A DNA stretch of 64,000 nt from an uncultured Dorea sp. (GTDB taxonomy: Bacteria; Bacillota_A; Clostridia; Lachnospirales; Lachnospiraceae), in the NCBI GenBank assembly GCA_910578865.1, contig CAJTRM010000019.1, positions 1 through 64,000 of the forward strand, given 5' to 3'. Shown piece after piece: positions 16,556 through 25,720 of the stretch; within the stretch, counting starts at the first letter, position 1; each line of letters begins with the position of its first letter. Under the pieces are notes generated by a model, which worked only from the letters and a program-made list of their open reading frames with translations, ran no database searches and was not told the origin of the DNA. The position numbers were made by a program, and so were the translations under genes.

Positions 16556-18067
16556 TTAGGTGTAAAATCTGCCATATAATATGGTGAGTTCCTTTAATTC
16601 TTTTGCCAGATCGGGTGTCAGGCACCCTTTTTTGTAACGGAAATTCCAGTTCCCGGCCGCAATTCCCGGAAAATTCATGCGTGCGCTGCTCCCGTATGCC
16701 AGAAGATCCTGAAGCGGAAAGACGGCGTAGGAGGCTATACTTCCCATACATGTACGGATAAGGCCGCGACTTACCATGTCCTTCTCCTCTGCTCCGGTGT
16801 AGTCCATCACCTTTTTCTGACAGTCTTCGGGCAGGGTGCTGAACCAGCCGAGAGTCGTGTCATTGTCGTGGGTTCCGGTGTAACAGACACAGTTAGGAGA
16901 TGTAAACTGATGGGGCAGGAAATGACTTTCCTGAGTAGAATCAAACCCGAACTGAAGCACCTTCATCCCGGGGAAACAAAAATGCTCACGAAGTGCATTG
17001 ACTTCCTCGGTAATGACGCCCAGATCTTCTGCGATGATCGGAAGATTTTCTCCCAGTTCCTTTTGGACGGCGGAAAACAACTCCATACCAGGAGCCTTGA
17101 TCCACTGTCCTTTAATTGCTGTCTCCTCTCCATAGGGGACAGACCAATAGGCTTCAAATCCGCGGAAATGGTCAATCCTCAGGATATCCAGGTTTTCAAG
17201 CTGACTTTTGATGCGGGTGATCCACCAGGAGAATCCGTCCTGACGGTGTGCATCCCATTGATAGAGCGGATTGCCCCAGAGCTGCCCTGTCTCAGAAAAA
17301 TAATCCGGCGGTACGCCTGCAACAGACAGAGGATATCCTTTGGAGTCAAGTTGGAATAAGTGCTTTCCGGCCCATACATCAGCGCTGTCCATAGATACAA
17401 AGATGGGGATATCCCCGATGATCTGTATGCCGCGCTCATTTGCATAAGATTTTAATTTTTTCCATTCAGTAAAGAAAATAAACTGAAGGAACTGATAATA
17501 GCCAACTTCTTCAGAGAGGTCTTTCAACAGCTGCTCTTTGAACTGCGGTGTCGGGTTCCGGTATTCTTCTTCCCATTCCAGCCAGCTCTTGCCGTTGTTT
17601 TTGTCTTTACAGGCCATAAACAGTGCATAGTCAGTAAGCCAGAAATCCTGTTCCCGGCAAAAGTTATGGAAGTTTCGAGCCAGTTCTGTCTCCCGGGCGG
17701 CCGCGAGGAATCTGGTATGAGCCAGGCGGAAGATCAGATGCTTCCATGGAATAATGACTCCGTAATCAATATGTTCTTCATCAGATACAGGACATTCATT
17801 CAGCTCGGCGTCCTTAAGAAGCCCCAACTCTTTCAGGTGTGCGGGGCTGATCAAAAGCGGCTGTCCTGCAAAAGCAGAAAAGCTCTGGTAAGGGGAATCC
17901 CCGAAACCAGTATGAGTCAGCGGAAGGATCTGCCATAAGTGCTGACCGGATTCCTGAAGGAAATCAACGAAGCTGTAGGCCTCCTCACCAAGATCTCCGA
18001 TGCCGTATGGGGAGGGCAGGGAAGTCGGATGAAGAAGAATTCCGGACATTCGTTTTAAACGGTTCAT
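16556..18067 (-). CDS. malQ: 4-alpha-glucanotransferase (amylomaltase), paralogue 1
   Basis: 503-residue GH77 enzyme that transfers alpha-1,4-glucan segments between maltodextrins. The start MSGILLHPTSLPSPYGIGDLG is the family hallmark. The catalytic residues can be read: nucleophile Asp in LRIDHFRGFEAYW, acid/base Glu in IIAEDLGV, and stabilising Asp in YTGTHDNDTTLGWF. The ATG at 18067 has an AAGGAG site; 13 extra in-frame codons upstream lack one. A TATAAT-like -10 lies at 18108-18113. A second malQ at 43912 is a clear paralogue. This copy pairs with plsC rather than with a transporter, suggesting a housekeeping glycogen/maltodextrin role. Confidence 0.93.
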   Translation of the reverse strand: MNRLKRMSGILLHPTSLPSPYGIGDLGEEAYSFVDFLQESGQHLWQILPLTHTGFGDSPYQSFSAFAGQPLLISPAHLKELGLLKDAELNECPVSDEEHIDYGVIIPWKHLIFRLAHTRFLAAARETELARNFHNFCREQDFWLTDYALFMACKDKNNGKSWLEWEEEYRNPTPQFKEQLLKDLSEEVGYYQFLQFIFFTEWKKLKSYANERGIQIIGDIPIFVSMDSADVWAGKHLFQLDSKGYPLSVAGVPPDYFSETGQLWGNPLYQWDAHRQDGFSWWITRIKSQLENLDILRIDHFRGFEAYWSVPYGEETAIKGQWIKAPGMELFSAVQKELGENLPIIAEDLGVITEEVNALREHFCFPGMKVLQFGFDSTQESHFLPHQFTSPNCVCYTGTHDNDTTLGWFSTLPEDCQKKVMDYTGAEEKDMVSRGLIRTCMGSIASYAVFPLQDLLAYGSSARMNFPGIAAGNWNFRYKKGCLTPDLAKELKELTILYGRFYT

Positions 18068-18181
18068 AGTTTCTAGTCTCCTTGATTTAAAATTTATCGT
18101 AATCACTATTATACAACAAAATTGTAATTTTTCCTAGCACTGGTGTGTATGATGTTAAAGAGAGTTGTATATGGAGAGGTT

Positions 18182-18589
18182 ATGAAAAAATTTTGTCTGT
18201 ACATACTTCTTACAAGCATAGTGTTGCTGCTTGGCGCGTGTTCCATTCAGAAAGACGGGGAAGAAAAATTAAGAGATGTAGATTTTACGGTGGTGCCTCA
18301 TGACGATGTGCCGGAGGAACTGCAGTCACAGATTGAGGAGGGGAAGAAGGAGGCATTCCAGATGACCTACGGAGATAAAGGATATCTTTATGCCGCGAGA
18401 GGCTATGGGCAGAAAAATACCAGCGGGTACAGTATAGAAGTCACGGAATGCTGCGAGACATCCAATACGATCCGGATATCTACTGATCTTCTGGGCCCTG
18501 CAAAGGGGGAGGAGATTCTTAAGAAAAGCACCTGTCCATATGTGGTCATAAAAATGGAATACAGTGACAAAAATGTAGTGTTCAATTAA
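18182..18589 (+). CDS. small lipoprotein with PrcB-like C-terminal domain
   Basis: 135-residue exported lipoprotein. The signal peptide ends in a lipobox LLLGAC (Cys about residue 21). The last 65 residues (GYSIEVTECCETSNTIRISTDLLGPAKGEEILKKSTCPYVVIKME) match the short beta-rich PrcB C-terminal type domain found in protease-stabilising or inhibitor lipoproteins. The ATG at 18182 has GGAGAGG upstream. It lies 13 bp before sipL and may be co-transcribed with it, so a role in sporulation or in the envelope is possible but not shown. Confidence 0.65.
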   Translation: MKKFCLYILLTSIVLLLGACSIQKDGEEKLRDVDFTVVPHDDVPEELQSQIEEGKKEAFQMTYGDKGYLYAARGYGQKNTSGYSIEVTECCETSNTIRISTDLLGPAKGEEILKKSTCPYVVIKMEYSDKNVVFN

Positions 18590-18602
18590 AGGAGGATCTA
18601 AC

Positions 18603-20162
18603 ATGGAGTATGAAAAAAAGGAACTACTCATCTATCAGCAGGGAAAGACAATTACAGATCAGTTTTATATTGATGATGATTATAATGTACCGGACGCAAA
18701 AAATGACGTAAGGCGGGTGGTGTTAAGTGAAGGAACCCTTCAGGTCGAGGATGTGAAGGTGGTTGAAAATTACATAAGAGTGTCCGGAAAGATGAATTTC
18801 AGAGTGCTCTACGCAGCAGACGATTCAGAAAACAGACTGGCCTGCCTGGACGGAAGGCTGCCGTTTGAAGAGATGGTCTATATGGAGGAACCTCTGACAG
18901 GCAATCCATTTATAAAGTCGTCGGACATCGACATTACGGTGACAATGATCCATTCGCGCAAATTGAACGTGAAGGCTCTTGCGGAGCTTCAGGTATGTTC
19001 AGAGGGGCAGGAGCAGGTCGAGCTTACCATTGACGCGGAGAACGGCCAGGAATTATATAAGAAAACGTCCTCCCACAACCTGCTGCGTCTCTTTACGATA
19101 AAAAAAGATACTTACCGCATCAAAGAAGAACTTTCTCTCGGCGGGACGAAAGAAAATATCGGTAATCTGCTGTGGACAGAGGTTACCGGAAGAAAGCTGG
19201 ATACAAGGATCAGCGGGGATGAGATCCTCCTACAGGGAGAACTGCTGCTGTTTTGTTTCTATGAATCTGTGGACGGAAAGACAGACTGGATCGAGCAGAC
19301 TGTACCATATGAAGGCAGGATTGAGTGCTTTGGGGCACAGGATTTCATGTACCATCAGATTTATCCGGAGATCACGGATGTGTCCATAGATCCCCGGATG
19401 GATGAAGAGGGGGAGATGAGGATCCTGGGTGTAGAGGCCACGCTGGAGGCACGGATTATTGTAAGTATTGAGGAAGAGATACAGATACTGCAGGATATAT
19501 ATTCTCTTAGGCACAACTGTGCGCTCCGTCTGAAGGAACAGACTATGGAGCAGCTGCTTATGCAGAACCATTCTAAATGTAAAGTGTCGGAACAGCTGTC
19601 TCTTCCGGAGATCAAGGATGATATTTTGCAGATCTGCCACAGCAGCGGGCGGATTCAGGTGGAGCATACGGAGATTACAGAGCGGGGGATACAGATCGAA
19701 GGAGTGCTGCATGTGAGCTTCCTGTATGTCAAATCTGATGATACGATTCCTTTTGATGTGTGGCAGGGAATGGTGCCGTTTTCCTACCTGCTTGAGAGCA
19801 ATCAGACCAGCGGGGATATGAGCTATGACCTGACACATTTTGTGGAACAGCTTGCTATCGGCCTTTTGGGAAATGGTGAAATAGAAGTAAAAGCGGTGCT
19901 GGCGTTCAACAGCTTTTTGAAGAAGCCGGTCCGCATTCAGAATATAGAGGAGATTACTTATGAAGAAATAGACATGGAAGAAATGGAAAAACGCCCGGGA
20001 ATCGTAGGATATATTGTGAAAGAAGGAGATGAACTGTGGGATCTTGCAAAATGCTACAGTACGACTGTGGAAGGTATCATGGAAGTCAACGGCATGGAGA
20101 AGCAGGAAATCACACCGGGAGATAAAATATTGATTTTTAAAGAAAATATGAGTATACTATAG
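18603..20162 (+). CDS. sipL: SipL-like spore morphogenesis protein (DUF3794 repeats + LysM)
   Basis: 519 residues. Two to three DUF3794-type beta repeats fill residues 1-450 (for example KTITDQFYIDDDYNVPDAKNDVRRVVLSEGTLQVEDVKVVENYIRVSGKMNF, cut here only as landmarks at residues 15-65). A C-terminal LysM domain sits at about 466-515 (GYIVKEGDELWDLAKCYS). This architecture is that of Clostridioides difficile SipL, which binds the SpoIVA coat-basement ATPase at the forespore surface. Here sipL is followed by ispE, a GntR gene and spoIIR, an arrangement also seen around sipL in Clostridia. AAAGGAGG precedes the ATG. It indicates a spore-forming host. Confidence 0.85.
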   Translation: MEYEKKELLIYQQGKTITDQFYIDDDYNVPDAKNDVRRVVLSEGTLQVEDVKVVENYIRVSGKMNFRVLYAADDSENRLACLDGRLPFEEMVYMEEPLTGNPFIKSSDIDITVTMIHSRKLNVKALAELQVCSEGQEQVELTIDAENGQELYKKTSSHNLLRLFTIKKDTYRIKEELSLGGTKENIGNLLWTEVTGRKLDTRISGDEILLQGELLLFCFYESVDGKTDWIEQTVPYEGRIECFGAQDFMYHQIYPEITDVSIDPRMDEEGEMRILGVEATLEARIIVSIEEEIQILQDIYSLRHNCALRLKEQTMEQLLMQNHSKCKVSEQLSLPEIKDDILQICHSSGRIQVEHTEITERGIQIEGVLHVSFLYVKSDDTIPFDVWQGMVPFSYLLESNQTSGDMSYDLTHFVEQLAIGLLGNGEIEVKAVLAFNSFLKKPVRIQNIEEITYEEIDMEEMEKRPGIVGYIVKEGDELWDLAKCYSTTVEGIMEVNGMEKQEITPGDKILIFKENMSIL

Positions 20163-20208
20163 TATATTGTATACAGGATACAGGCAGAATCATACAGGAG
20201 AGCAAAAG

Positions 20209-21084
20209 ATGGATAGGTTGGAACTGAAAGCACTGGGGAAAATTAATCTGGGCCTGGATGTGCTCGGAAGGCGCGACAATGGATACCATGATGTACGCAT
20301 GGTGATGCAGACAGTATATCTATATGACAAGGTGATAATGAAACGGACGAAAAGCCCCGGGATTCGGCTTGAGACGAATCTGTATTATCTCCCGTGCAAC
20401 GAAAATAATCTTGCATGGCAGGCCGCAGGGCTGTTGATGGAGGAATTCCAGATTAATGAAGGAGTCTATATCACGCTTGAAAAACATATCCCGGTGGCGG
20501 CGGGAATGGCAGGCGGAAGCTCTAACGCGGCGGCAGTGCTGTATGGGATGAACCGTATGTTTTCCCTGGGGCTTACAGAAGAAGAACTGATGAAACGAGG
20601 AGAACGCCTGGGAGCCGATGTTCCTTATTGTGTCATGCGGGGAACCGTGCTCGCAGAAGGAATCGGAGAGAAACTGACGCCGCTTCCGGCCATGCCAAGA
20701 TGCTATGTGCTGCTGGCAAAGCCTCCGGTCAGTGTGTCAACAAAGCTGGTCTATGATAAGCTTGATGCACATGAGGTGGAGGATCACCCGGACATTGACG
20801 GAATCCTTGCGGGTCTTGAGAGAGGAGATCTGAAAGCAATTACCGGCTGTATGGGCAATGTGCTGGAGCGCGTAACTGCCGGGGAGTATCCGGTGATAGA
20901 GGAGATTAAGGCTCTGATGAAGGCAGAAGGTGCATTGAATGCTATGATGAGCGGCAGCGGCCCTACTGTATTCGGCATTTATGAGGATAAGAAGAGTGCC
21001 AGAAGGGCGGCTGCAAAGATAAAAGAAACAGAGCTTGCAAAGCAGGTGTATGTGACGAATATACACAATGCGTGGAGGAAATAA
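20209..21084 (+). CDS. ispE: 4-(cytidine 5'-diphospho)-2-C-methyl-D-erythritol kinase
   Basis: 291-residue GHMP kinase of the MEP isoprenoid pathway, phosphorylating CDP-ME. Landmarks are LKALGKINLGLDVLGRRDNGYHDV (6-29), the ATP loop PVAAGMAGGSSNAAAVLYGM (near 94-113), and LNAMMSGSGPTVFGIY near the C terminus. The ATG at 20209 follows CAGGAGAGC; an in-frame upstream ATG at 20167 has no site. The stop is directly followed by the GntR start codon, so the two are translationally coupled. Confidence 0.94.
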   Translation: MDRLELKALGKINLGLDVLGRRDNGYHDVRMVMQTVYLYDKVIMKRTKSPGIRLETNLYYLPCNENNLAWQAAGLLMEEFQINEGVYITLEKHIPVAAGMAGGSSNAAAVLYGMNRMFSLGLTEEELMKRGERLGADVPYCVMRGTVLAEGIGEKLTPLPAMPRCYVLLAKPPVSVSTKLVYDKLDAHEVEDHPDIDGILAGLERGDLKAITGCMGNVLERVTAGEYPVIEEIKALMKAEGALNAMMSGSGPTVFGIYEDKKSARRAAAKIKETELAKQVYVTNIHNAWRK

Positions 21085-21765
21085 ATGAAGGAACTGAATT
21101 TGAATGTGACAATGGATGAATATCTTCCCCTTCGCGACGTGGTGTTCAATACACTGCGTCAGGCAATTCTCCGTGGGGAATTGAAGCCGGGGGAGCGGCT
21201 TATGGAGATACAGCTTGCCACAAAGCTGGGGGTGAGCCGTACCCCGGTCCGGGAAGCGATCCGGAAGCTGGAGCTTGAGGGCCTGGTCCTGATGATACCC
21301 AGAAAAGGCGCAGAAGTAGCAGATATTGTAGAGAAGGGCCTGAGGGACGTGCTGGAAGTGAGAAAGGCTCTGGAAGAGCTGTCCGTCCGGCTTGCATGTG
21401 ACAGGATCACCAAAAAGGAGATTGACGAGCTTAAGCGGGCGGCAGAGGAATTTAAAAAGACATTAAAGCAGAGAGATATCACGAAGATCGCAGAGGCAGA
21501 CGTACGGTTTCATGATATTATTTATATGGCTACAGACAACCAGAGGCTGATCCAGCTGCTGAACAATCTGCGGGAACAGATGTATAGATACAGGGTAGAA
21601 TATCTGAAGAATGAAAAGGTTCATTCTCAGCTGATCAAAGAGCACGAGGAACTCATTTCCAATATTGTCGGACGTAATAAGGAAGAGGCTACCGCTATTA
21701 TGAATAAGCATATTGACAACCAGGTTGCGGCAGTCATGGATGTAATTCGGACAAAAAATTCATAA
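21085..21765 (+). CDS. GntR family regulator (FadR/FCD subfamily)
   Basis: 226-residue DNA-binding protein. The winged helix is at about residues 14-80 (VFNTLRQAILRGELKPGERLMEIQLATKLGVSRTPVREAIRKLELEGLV). An all-helical FCD domain follows, with metal-ligand residues in ADVRFHDIIY and a final H-E-E-L-I, MNKHID. FCD domains bind small organic acids. The ribosome site GGAGGAAATAA lies in the end of ispE. It sits between ispE and spoIIR, a position often seen in Lachnospiraceae; its targets are not evident. Confidence 0.87.
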   Translation: MKELNLNVTMDEYLPLRDVVFNTLRQAILRGELKPGERLMEIQLATKLGVSRTPVREAIRKLELEGLVLMIPRKGAEVADIVEKGLRDVLEVRKALEELSVRLACDRITKKEIDELKRAAEEFKKTLKQRDITKIAEADVRFHDIIYMATDNQRLIQLLNNLREQMYRYRVEYLKNEKVHSQLIKEHEELISNIVGRNKEEATAIMNKHIDNQVAAVMDVIRTKNS

Positions 21766-21834
21766 AGCATGTATAAATCGCCGGGAATATGTACAGACTC
21801 AGGATATCCAAAAGGAAAGAGAGGTACATATCCA

Positions 21835-22512
21835 GTGAAACTATGGAACAAAGAATTTTTCAATAACGATAGAAGAAAACAGGTAATCTGTGTTATACTT
21901 GGTGTCTGTGCAGCATTATTCCTGACTCAGACCGTAATTGTGAACCGGACGCTCGCAGCGGAAAAAAGAATGTCGGAGACCCAGAAAGAGCTGGCCGGAG
22001 AGGTACTCCGCTTTCATGTACTGGCAGAAAGTGACAGCAAAAAGGATCAGGCTGTAAAGCTGAAGGTAAGAGATGCCGTCATCGCCTATATGAAGGAAGA
22101 ATTACCGGAATCCCTTTCTGTGGAGGATACAAAGGCATGGGCCAGAGAGCATATTTCCCGGTTTGAAGCTATTGCAGAGACTGTAATCCGCGAAGAAGGA
22201 TGTTCCTATGGAGCAAGCGCAGAGGTGGTGTCCTGTTATTTCCCGGATAAGAGTTACGGAGACGTATTTTTCCCGAAAGGGTATTACGAGGCGCTTCGGA
22301 TAGAGCTTGGAAGGGCAGAGGGACATAACTGGTGGTGCGTGCTGTATCCGAACCTTTGCTTTACCGACGCCGCCTGCGCCGTTGTAGATGACGAAGGGAA
22401 ACAGGAACTTAAAAATGTATTGACAGAGGAAGAATATGAGATGGTCACGGCGACCTCAGAGTTTCAGATAAAGAGCTTTTTCTTCGGGGATATTTTCGGA
22501 GGAAAGCAGTGA
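21835..22512 (+). CDS. spoIIR: stage II sporulation protein R
   Basis: 225-residue exported signal protein. In Bacillus and Clostridia SpoIIR is made in the forespore under sigma-F and triggers SpoIIGA to process pro-sigma-E. One N-terminal helix (about residues 12-35) is followed by the family landmarks LRFHVLAESDSKKDQAVKLK, RDAVIAYM, YGDVFFPKGYYEALRIELG, and HNWWCVLYPNLCF. A GTG at 21835 is preceded by AGAGAGGT. The in-frame ATG at 21769 adds 22 residues without a ribosome site, so GTG is preferred. The ending FFFGDIFGGKQ is typical. It confirms that the organism is, or recently was, a spore former. Confidence 0.92.
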   Translation: MKLWNKEFFNNDRRKQVICVILGVCAALFLTQTVIVNRTLAAEKRMSETQKELAGEVLRFHVLAESDSKKDQAVKLKVRDAVIAYMKEELPESLSVEDTKAWAREHISRFEAIAETVIREEGCSYGASAEVVSCYFPDKSYGDVFFPKGYYEALRIELGRAEGHNWWCVLYPNLCFTDAACAVVDDEGKQELKNVLTEEEYEMVTATSEFQIKSFFFGDIFGGKQ

Positions 22513-22599
22513 CGCCGGAGGACAGACTGACAGTATGGATTACTGTATACAGAAGAGATAGCCGGAGTACAGAGGATACGGAAGATATGGAGGAATGTC

Positions 22600-23787
22600 A
22601 TGACAGGATTTTTAGTAAGGCATTTTGTAAAGGAATATGAGGACGTAGAAAAGGTGTCTGTGCGTACGGCATATGGTGTGCTGGCAAGTGTGACAGGCAT
22701 CTTTTGTAATGTGTTTTTATTTGTCGTCAAGTGGACTGTCGGATTTTTGATACATAGTATATCGGTTATGGCGGACGCATTTAATAATCTTTCAGATGCC
22801 GGGTCCTCGATTATCGGCCTGGTGGGAGTAAAGATGGCAGAGAAGCCTGCAGATGAGGAGCATCCGTTCGGGCACGGAAGAATTGAGTATATCGCAGCAT
22901 TGATCGTTGCCTTTTTGGTCCTGCAGGTAGGATTTACATTTTTTAAGGATTCCATCGGAAAGATCCGTGAGCCGGAGATGATTCGTTTCCGTGCCATCTC
23001 TGTAGTTGTGCTTACCTTGTCTGTAGGAGTGAAATTGTGGCTTGGGCTGTTCAATAAAAAGCTTGGGCAGAAAATCAATTCAAAGGTTATGATGGCAACG
23101 GCGACAGATGCGATCGGGGATGTTATTACAACGACGGCAACAATCGCATCCATATTATTTTTTCGGCTGACAGGTATTAATATTGACGGCTTTGTCGGAA
23201 TCGGAGTGTCGTTAGTGGTCATGTGGGCGGGCGTAGGCATCGCAAGGGATACGCTGGAACCTCTCATTGGCCAGGCCGTGGATCCGGAGGTCTATATCAG
23301 GATTACGGAATTCATTGAAAGGTATGAGGGGATTGAGGGCACCCACGATCTGATCGTACATAATTATGGCCCGGGAAGAAGCATGGCATCCATCCATGCG
23401 GAGGTGCCCAACGATGTGGACATCGAAGTCTCCCATGAAATCATAGATAAGATCGAACGGGAGGCCGCCCGGGAACTGGGGATTTTTCTTGTGATCCACA
23501 TGGATCCGGTGGAAACTAAGGACCAGCGGGTGCTGGCGGTGAAGGAGCATGTGACGGAAGTTCTGGGAATGATTGATGAGGAAGTCAGCATCCATGACTT
23601 CCGTATGGTTGACGGGAAAGAACAGATCAACCTGATCTTTGATATGGTTGTTCCGCATGAATATGACAGAGAGAAGCAGCTGGAGCTGAAGAAAAAGCTG
23701 CGGGCAAAGCTCGGAGAGGCAGACCCGAGATATCGGTGCGTCATTACAGTAGAAGGGAGTTATGTAGCAAGTGCAAAAGAATCATGA
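22600..23787 (+). CDS. cation diffusion facilitator transporter (FieF/MntE-like)
   Basis: 395-residue inner-membrane metal/proton antiporter with six helices in the first 215 residues and a cytoplasmic metal-binding domain after them. CDF motifs seen are SVMADAFNNLSDAGSS (helix 2 metal site), EEHPFGHGRIEYIAAL and ATATDAIGDVITTTATI (helix 5 metal site, D-x3-D). The C-terminal domain has VHNYGPGRSMASIHAEVP and IHMDPVE. The exported metal (Mn, Fe, Zn or Co) cannot be told safely. The ATG follows TGGAGGAATGTC. The 3' end overlaps the thioesterase gene by 17 bp, making a small operon. Confidence 0.88.
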   Translation: MTGFLVRHFVKEYEDVEKVSVRTAYGVLASVTGIFCNVFLFVVKWTVGFLIHSISVMADAFNNLSDAGSSIIGLVGVKMAEKPADEEHPFGHGRIEYIAALIVAFLVLQVGFTFFKDSIGKIREPEMIRFRAISVVVLTLSVGVKLWLGLFNKKLGQKINSKVMMATATDAIGDVITTTATIASILFFRLTGINIDGFVGIGVSLVVMWAGVGIARDTLEPLIGQAVDPEVYIRITEFIERYEGIEGTHDLIVHNYGPGRSMASIHAEVPNDVDIEVSHEIIDKIEREAARELGIFLVIHMDPVETKDQRVLAVKEHVTEVLGMIDEEVSIHDFRMVDGKEQINLIFDMVVPHEYDREKQLELKKKLRAKLGEADPRYRCVITVEGSYVASAKES

Positions 23788-24487
23788 ATATACATTTGAA
23801 AGTAGAGTGAGGTTCAGCGAGGTAGACCACACAAAGAAGATGACTCTTCCGGGAATCATTAATTATTTTCAGGATTGTTCGATTTTTCAGTCAGAGAGCC
23901 TCGGGCTTGGGGTGGACTATCTGGCGGAGCGCAGAAAGGCGTGGGTGCTGTCAGCCTGGCAGGTGGAGGTGCTGCGGTATCCGGAAATTGCCGAGGCAGT
24001 CAGCGTGCACACATGGGCGACCAATTTCAAGGGCATGCTGGGGGAACGCAATTTCTGCATGAGGGATCAGGCGGGCGGCAGGATCGCCTGTGCCAATTCT
24101 GTCTGGGTGTACATGGATCTTGAGAAAGGGCGGCCTACAAGGCCGCCGGAGGAGGAGATCAGCCGGTACGGCACAGGGGAGCCTCTTGATATGGGACAAG
24201 TATCCCGGAAGATTATGCTTCCGGACAGGATGGAAGCTAAGGCTCCGTTTGCAGTAAAAAGGTATCATATTGATACGAATGAACATGTAAATAATTGCCA
24301 GTATGTACAGATGGCAATGGAACTGATGGAAGATGAGACGGTGGTACATCATCTGAGGGCAGAATATAAGAAATCAGCTGTCTACGGAGATATGATCATT
24401 CCCAGAGCAGGCTCGGATGCGGGAAGAACGGTCATAGAGCTGTGCGGCAGGGACGGCAGCCCTTACGCGGTGGTTGAGTTTCGATAA
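23771..24487 (+). CDS. acyl-ACP thioesterase (FatA-like hotdog protein)
   Basis: 238-residue double-hotdog thioesterase releasing fatty acids from acyl carrier protein. The first hotdog starts YTFESRVRFSEVDHTKKMTLPGIINYFQDCSIFQSE. The second has the active-site segment KRYHIDTNEHVNNCQYVQMAMEL (His and Asn near residues 170-178), as in plant FatA and bacterial homologues. The GTG start at 23771 overlaps the CDF gene by 17 bp, with a GAAGGGAG site about 10 bp upstream; no ATG in this frame fits better. It may set free fatty-acid release alongside the DegV/PlsC lipid genes elsewhere in the window. Confidence 0.85.
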   Translation: MQKNHEYTFESRVRFSEVDHTKKMTLPGIINYFQDCSIFQSESLGLGVDYLAERRKAWVLSAWQVEVLRYPEIAEAVSVHTWATNFKGMLGERNFCMRDQAGGRIACANSVWVYMDLEKGRPTRPPEEEISRYGTGEPLDMGQVSRKIMLPDRMEAKAPFAVKRYHIDTNEHVNNCQYVQMAMELMEDETVVHHLRAEYKKSAVYGDMIIPRAGSDAGRTVIELCGRDGSPYAVVEFR

Positions 24488-24499
24488 TAGGAGAAATGT

Positions 24500-25339
24500 A
24501 TGAGATTACAGGATGAATTAGGAAAAAAGAGAACATTAATGGTAGTAAAGAAAGTAGAATTCGGCGTCTACCTGGGTACAAAGGAGGAGAAGGTGCTGCT
24601 TCCCAAGAAGGAAGTACCTTCCGGGATCGAGGTTGGTGATCCGGTGGAAGTATTCCTATATAAAGATTCTTCGGACCGGCTCATTGCCACTACTCGTACG
24701 CCGAGGATCCTGCTGGGGGAAGTTAAGGTGCTTGAGGCCGTAGATACCGGGAGGATCGGGGCATTCCTTAATTGGGGGCTTGAAAAGGATCTGCTGCTCC
24801 CGTTCCGTGAGCAGACGGCAAAGGTGGAGAAAAATGATCAGGTCCTTGTGGCTCTTTACGTAGACAAAACAGGAAGGCTGTGTGCCACTATGAAGGTGTA
24901 TGATATGCTGAGAAAGGATTCCCCCTATGAGAAGGATGATCAGGTGAAGGGAAGGATTTATGAGATCAGCAGCAATTTCGGAGCATTTGTAGCGGTAGAC
25001 GACAAGTATTCTGCTTTGATCCCGAGGCGGGAGGCTTTCGGCAGCCTGAAGGTCGGAGATCAGGTGGAGGCCAGGGTAGTGAAAGTGCAGGAGGACGGAA
25101 AGCTTGATTTAAGTGTCCGTAAAAAAGCATTTCTTCAGATGGACGACGATGCACGGATGATACTGGAAAGGCTTCAGACGTCCGGCGGAAGGCTTCCATT
25201 TACAGATAAAGCTGATGCACAGCAGATTAAAAGGGAATTCGGAATTAGTAAAAATGCCTTTAAAAGAGCAGTGGGAAGGCTGTTAAGAGAGCAGAAGATA
25301 CAAATCTGTGAAACGTATATTGAAATCCTGAAGAAATAG
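24500..25339 (+). CDS. CvfB-like S1 RNA-binding protein
   Basis: 279-residue protein of the CvfB/YitL family, made of three S1-like OB folds and a C-terminal winged helix. The S1 units are visible as VVKKVEFGVYLG...KVLLPKKE (about 15-35), VLEAVDTGRIGAFLNWGLEKDLLLPF (about 77-102) and GRIYEISSNFGAFVAVDDKYSALIPR (about 151-176). The winged helix includes DAQQIKREFGISKNAFKRAVGRLLREQKI (about 240-268). In staphylococci CvfB binds RNA and affects virulence gene expression. It is 12 bp after the thioesterase gene, with TAGGAGAAATG as ribosome site. Confidence 0.87.
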   Translation: MRLQDELGKKRTLMVVKKVEFGVYLGTKEEKVLLPKKEVPSGIEVGDPVEVFLYKDSSDRLIATTRTPRILLGEVKVLEAVDTGRIGAFLNWGLEKDLLLPFREQTAKVEKNDQVLVALYVDKTGRLCATMKVYDMLRKDSPYEKDDQVKGRIYEISSNFGAFVAVDDKYSALIPRREAFGSLKVGDQVEARVVKVQEDGKLDLSVRKKAFLQMDDDARMILERLQTSGGRLPFTDKADAQQIKREFGISKNAFKRAVGRLLREQKIQICETYIEILKK

Positions 25340-25393
25340 GTTATAATAGAAGCGTAAAAAGAAAAAGAGTAAAAAATGGAAGGAGACTGTAAA

Positions 25394-25627
25394 ATGAAAG
25401 TACAGAATATTACAGATATCGAAGCATTCTTCAAGACAGTAGACGCATGTAAAGGAAAAGTAGAATTAGTGACAGGAGAAGGAGACAGACTGAACCTGAA
25501 GTCAAAGTTATCCCAGTATGTATCTATGGCAAATATTTTCTCCAACGGTGAGATCCCGGAGCTTGAGATTATTGCTTATGAGCCGGAGGATACAGACAGA
25601 CTGATCAAATTTATGATCAACAATTAG
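25394..25627 (+). CDS. small HPr-like protein lacking the phospho-histidine
   Basis: 77-residue protein whose pattern (VQNITDIEAFFKTVDACKGKVELVTGEGDRLNLKSKLSQYVSMANIF, then a final amphipathic helix DTDRLIKFMINN) fits the HPr fold. The active-site loop G-x-H-A-R-P is absent and there is no histidine at all, so it cannot be a normal PTS phosphocarrier. Such degenerate HPr-like proteins are common in Lachnospiraceae; their function is unknown to me. GGAAGGAGA precedes the ATG at 25394. A terminator follows. Confidence 0.6.
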   Translation: MKVQNITDIEAFFKTVDACKGKVELVTGEGDRLNLKSKLSQYVSMANIFSNGEIPELEIIAYEPEDTDRLIKFMINN

Positions 25628-25683
25628 TTTATGATTCATACGCAGCAGGCATAAGACAGTATATATAAGATTGTAAATGAACC

Positions 25684-25720
25684 GAAGCAGAAGAAAGGTC
25701 TACTTTCATCTGCTTCTTTT
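25684..25720 (+). terminator. terminator after the HPr-like gene
   Basis: GAAGCAGAAGAAAG (25684-25697) pairs with CTTTCATCTGCTTC (25703-25716) with one mismatch and a 5-nt loop, followed by TTTTA. Confidence 0.75.
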
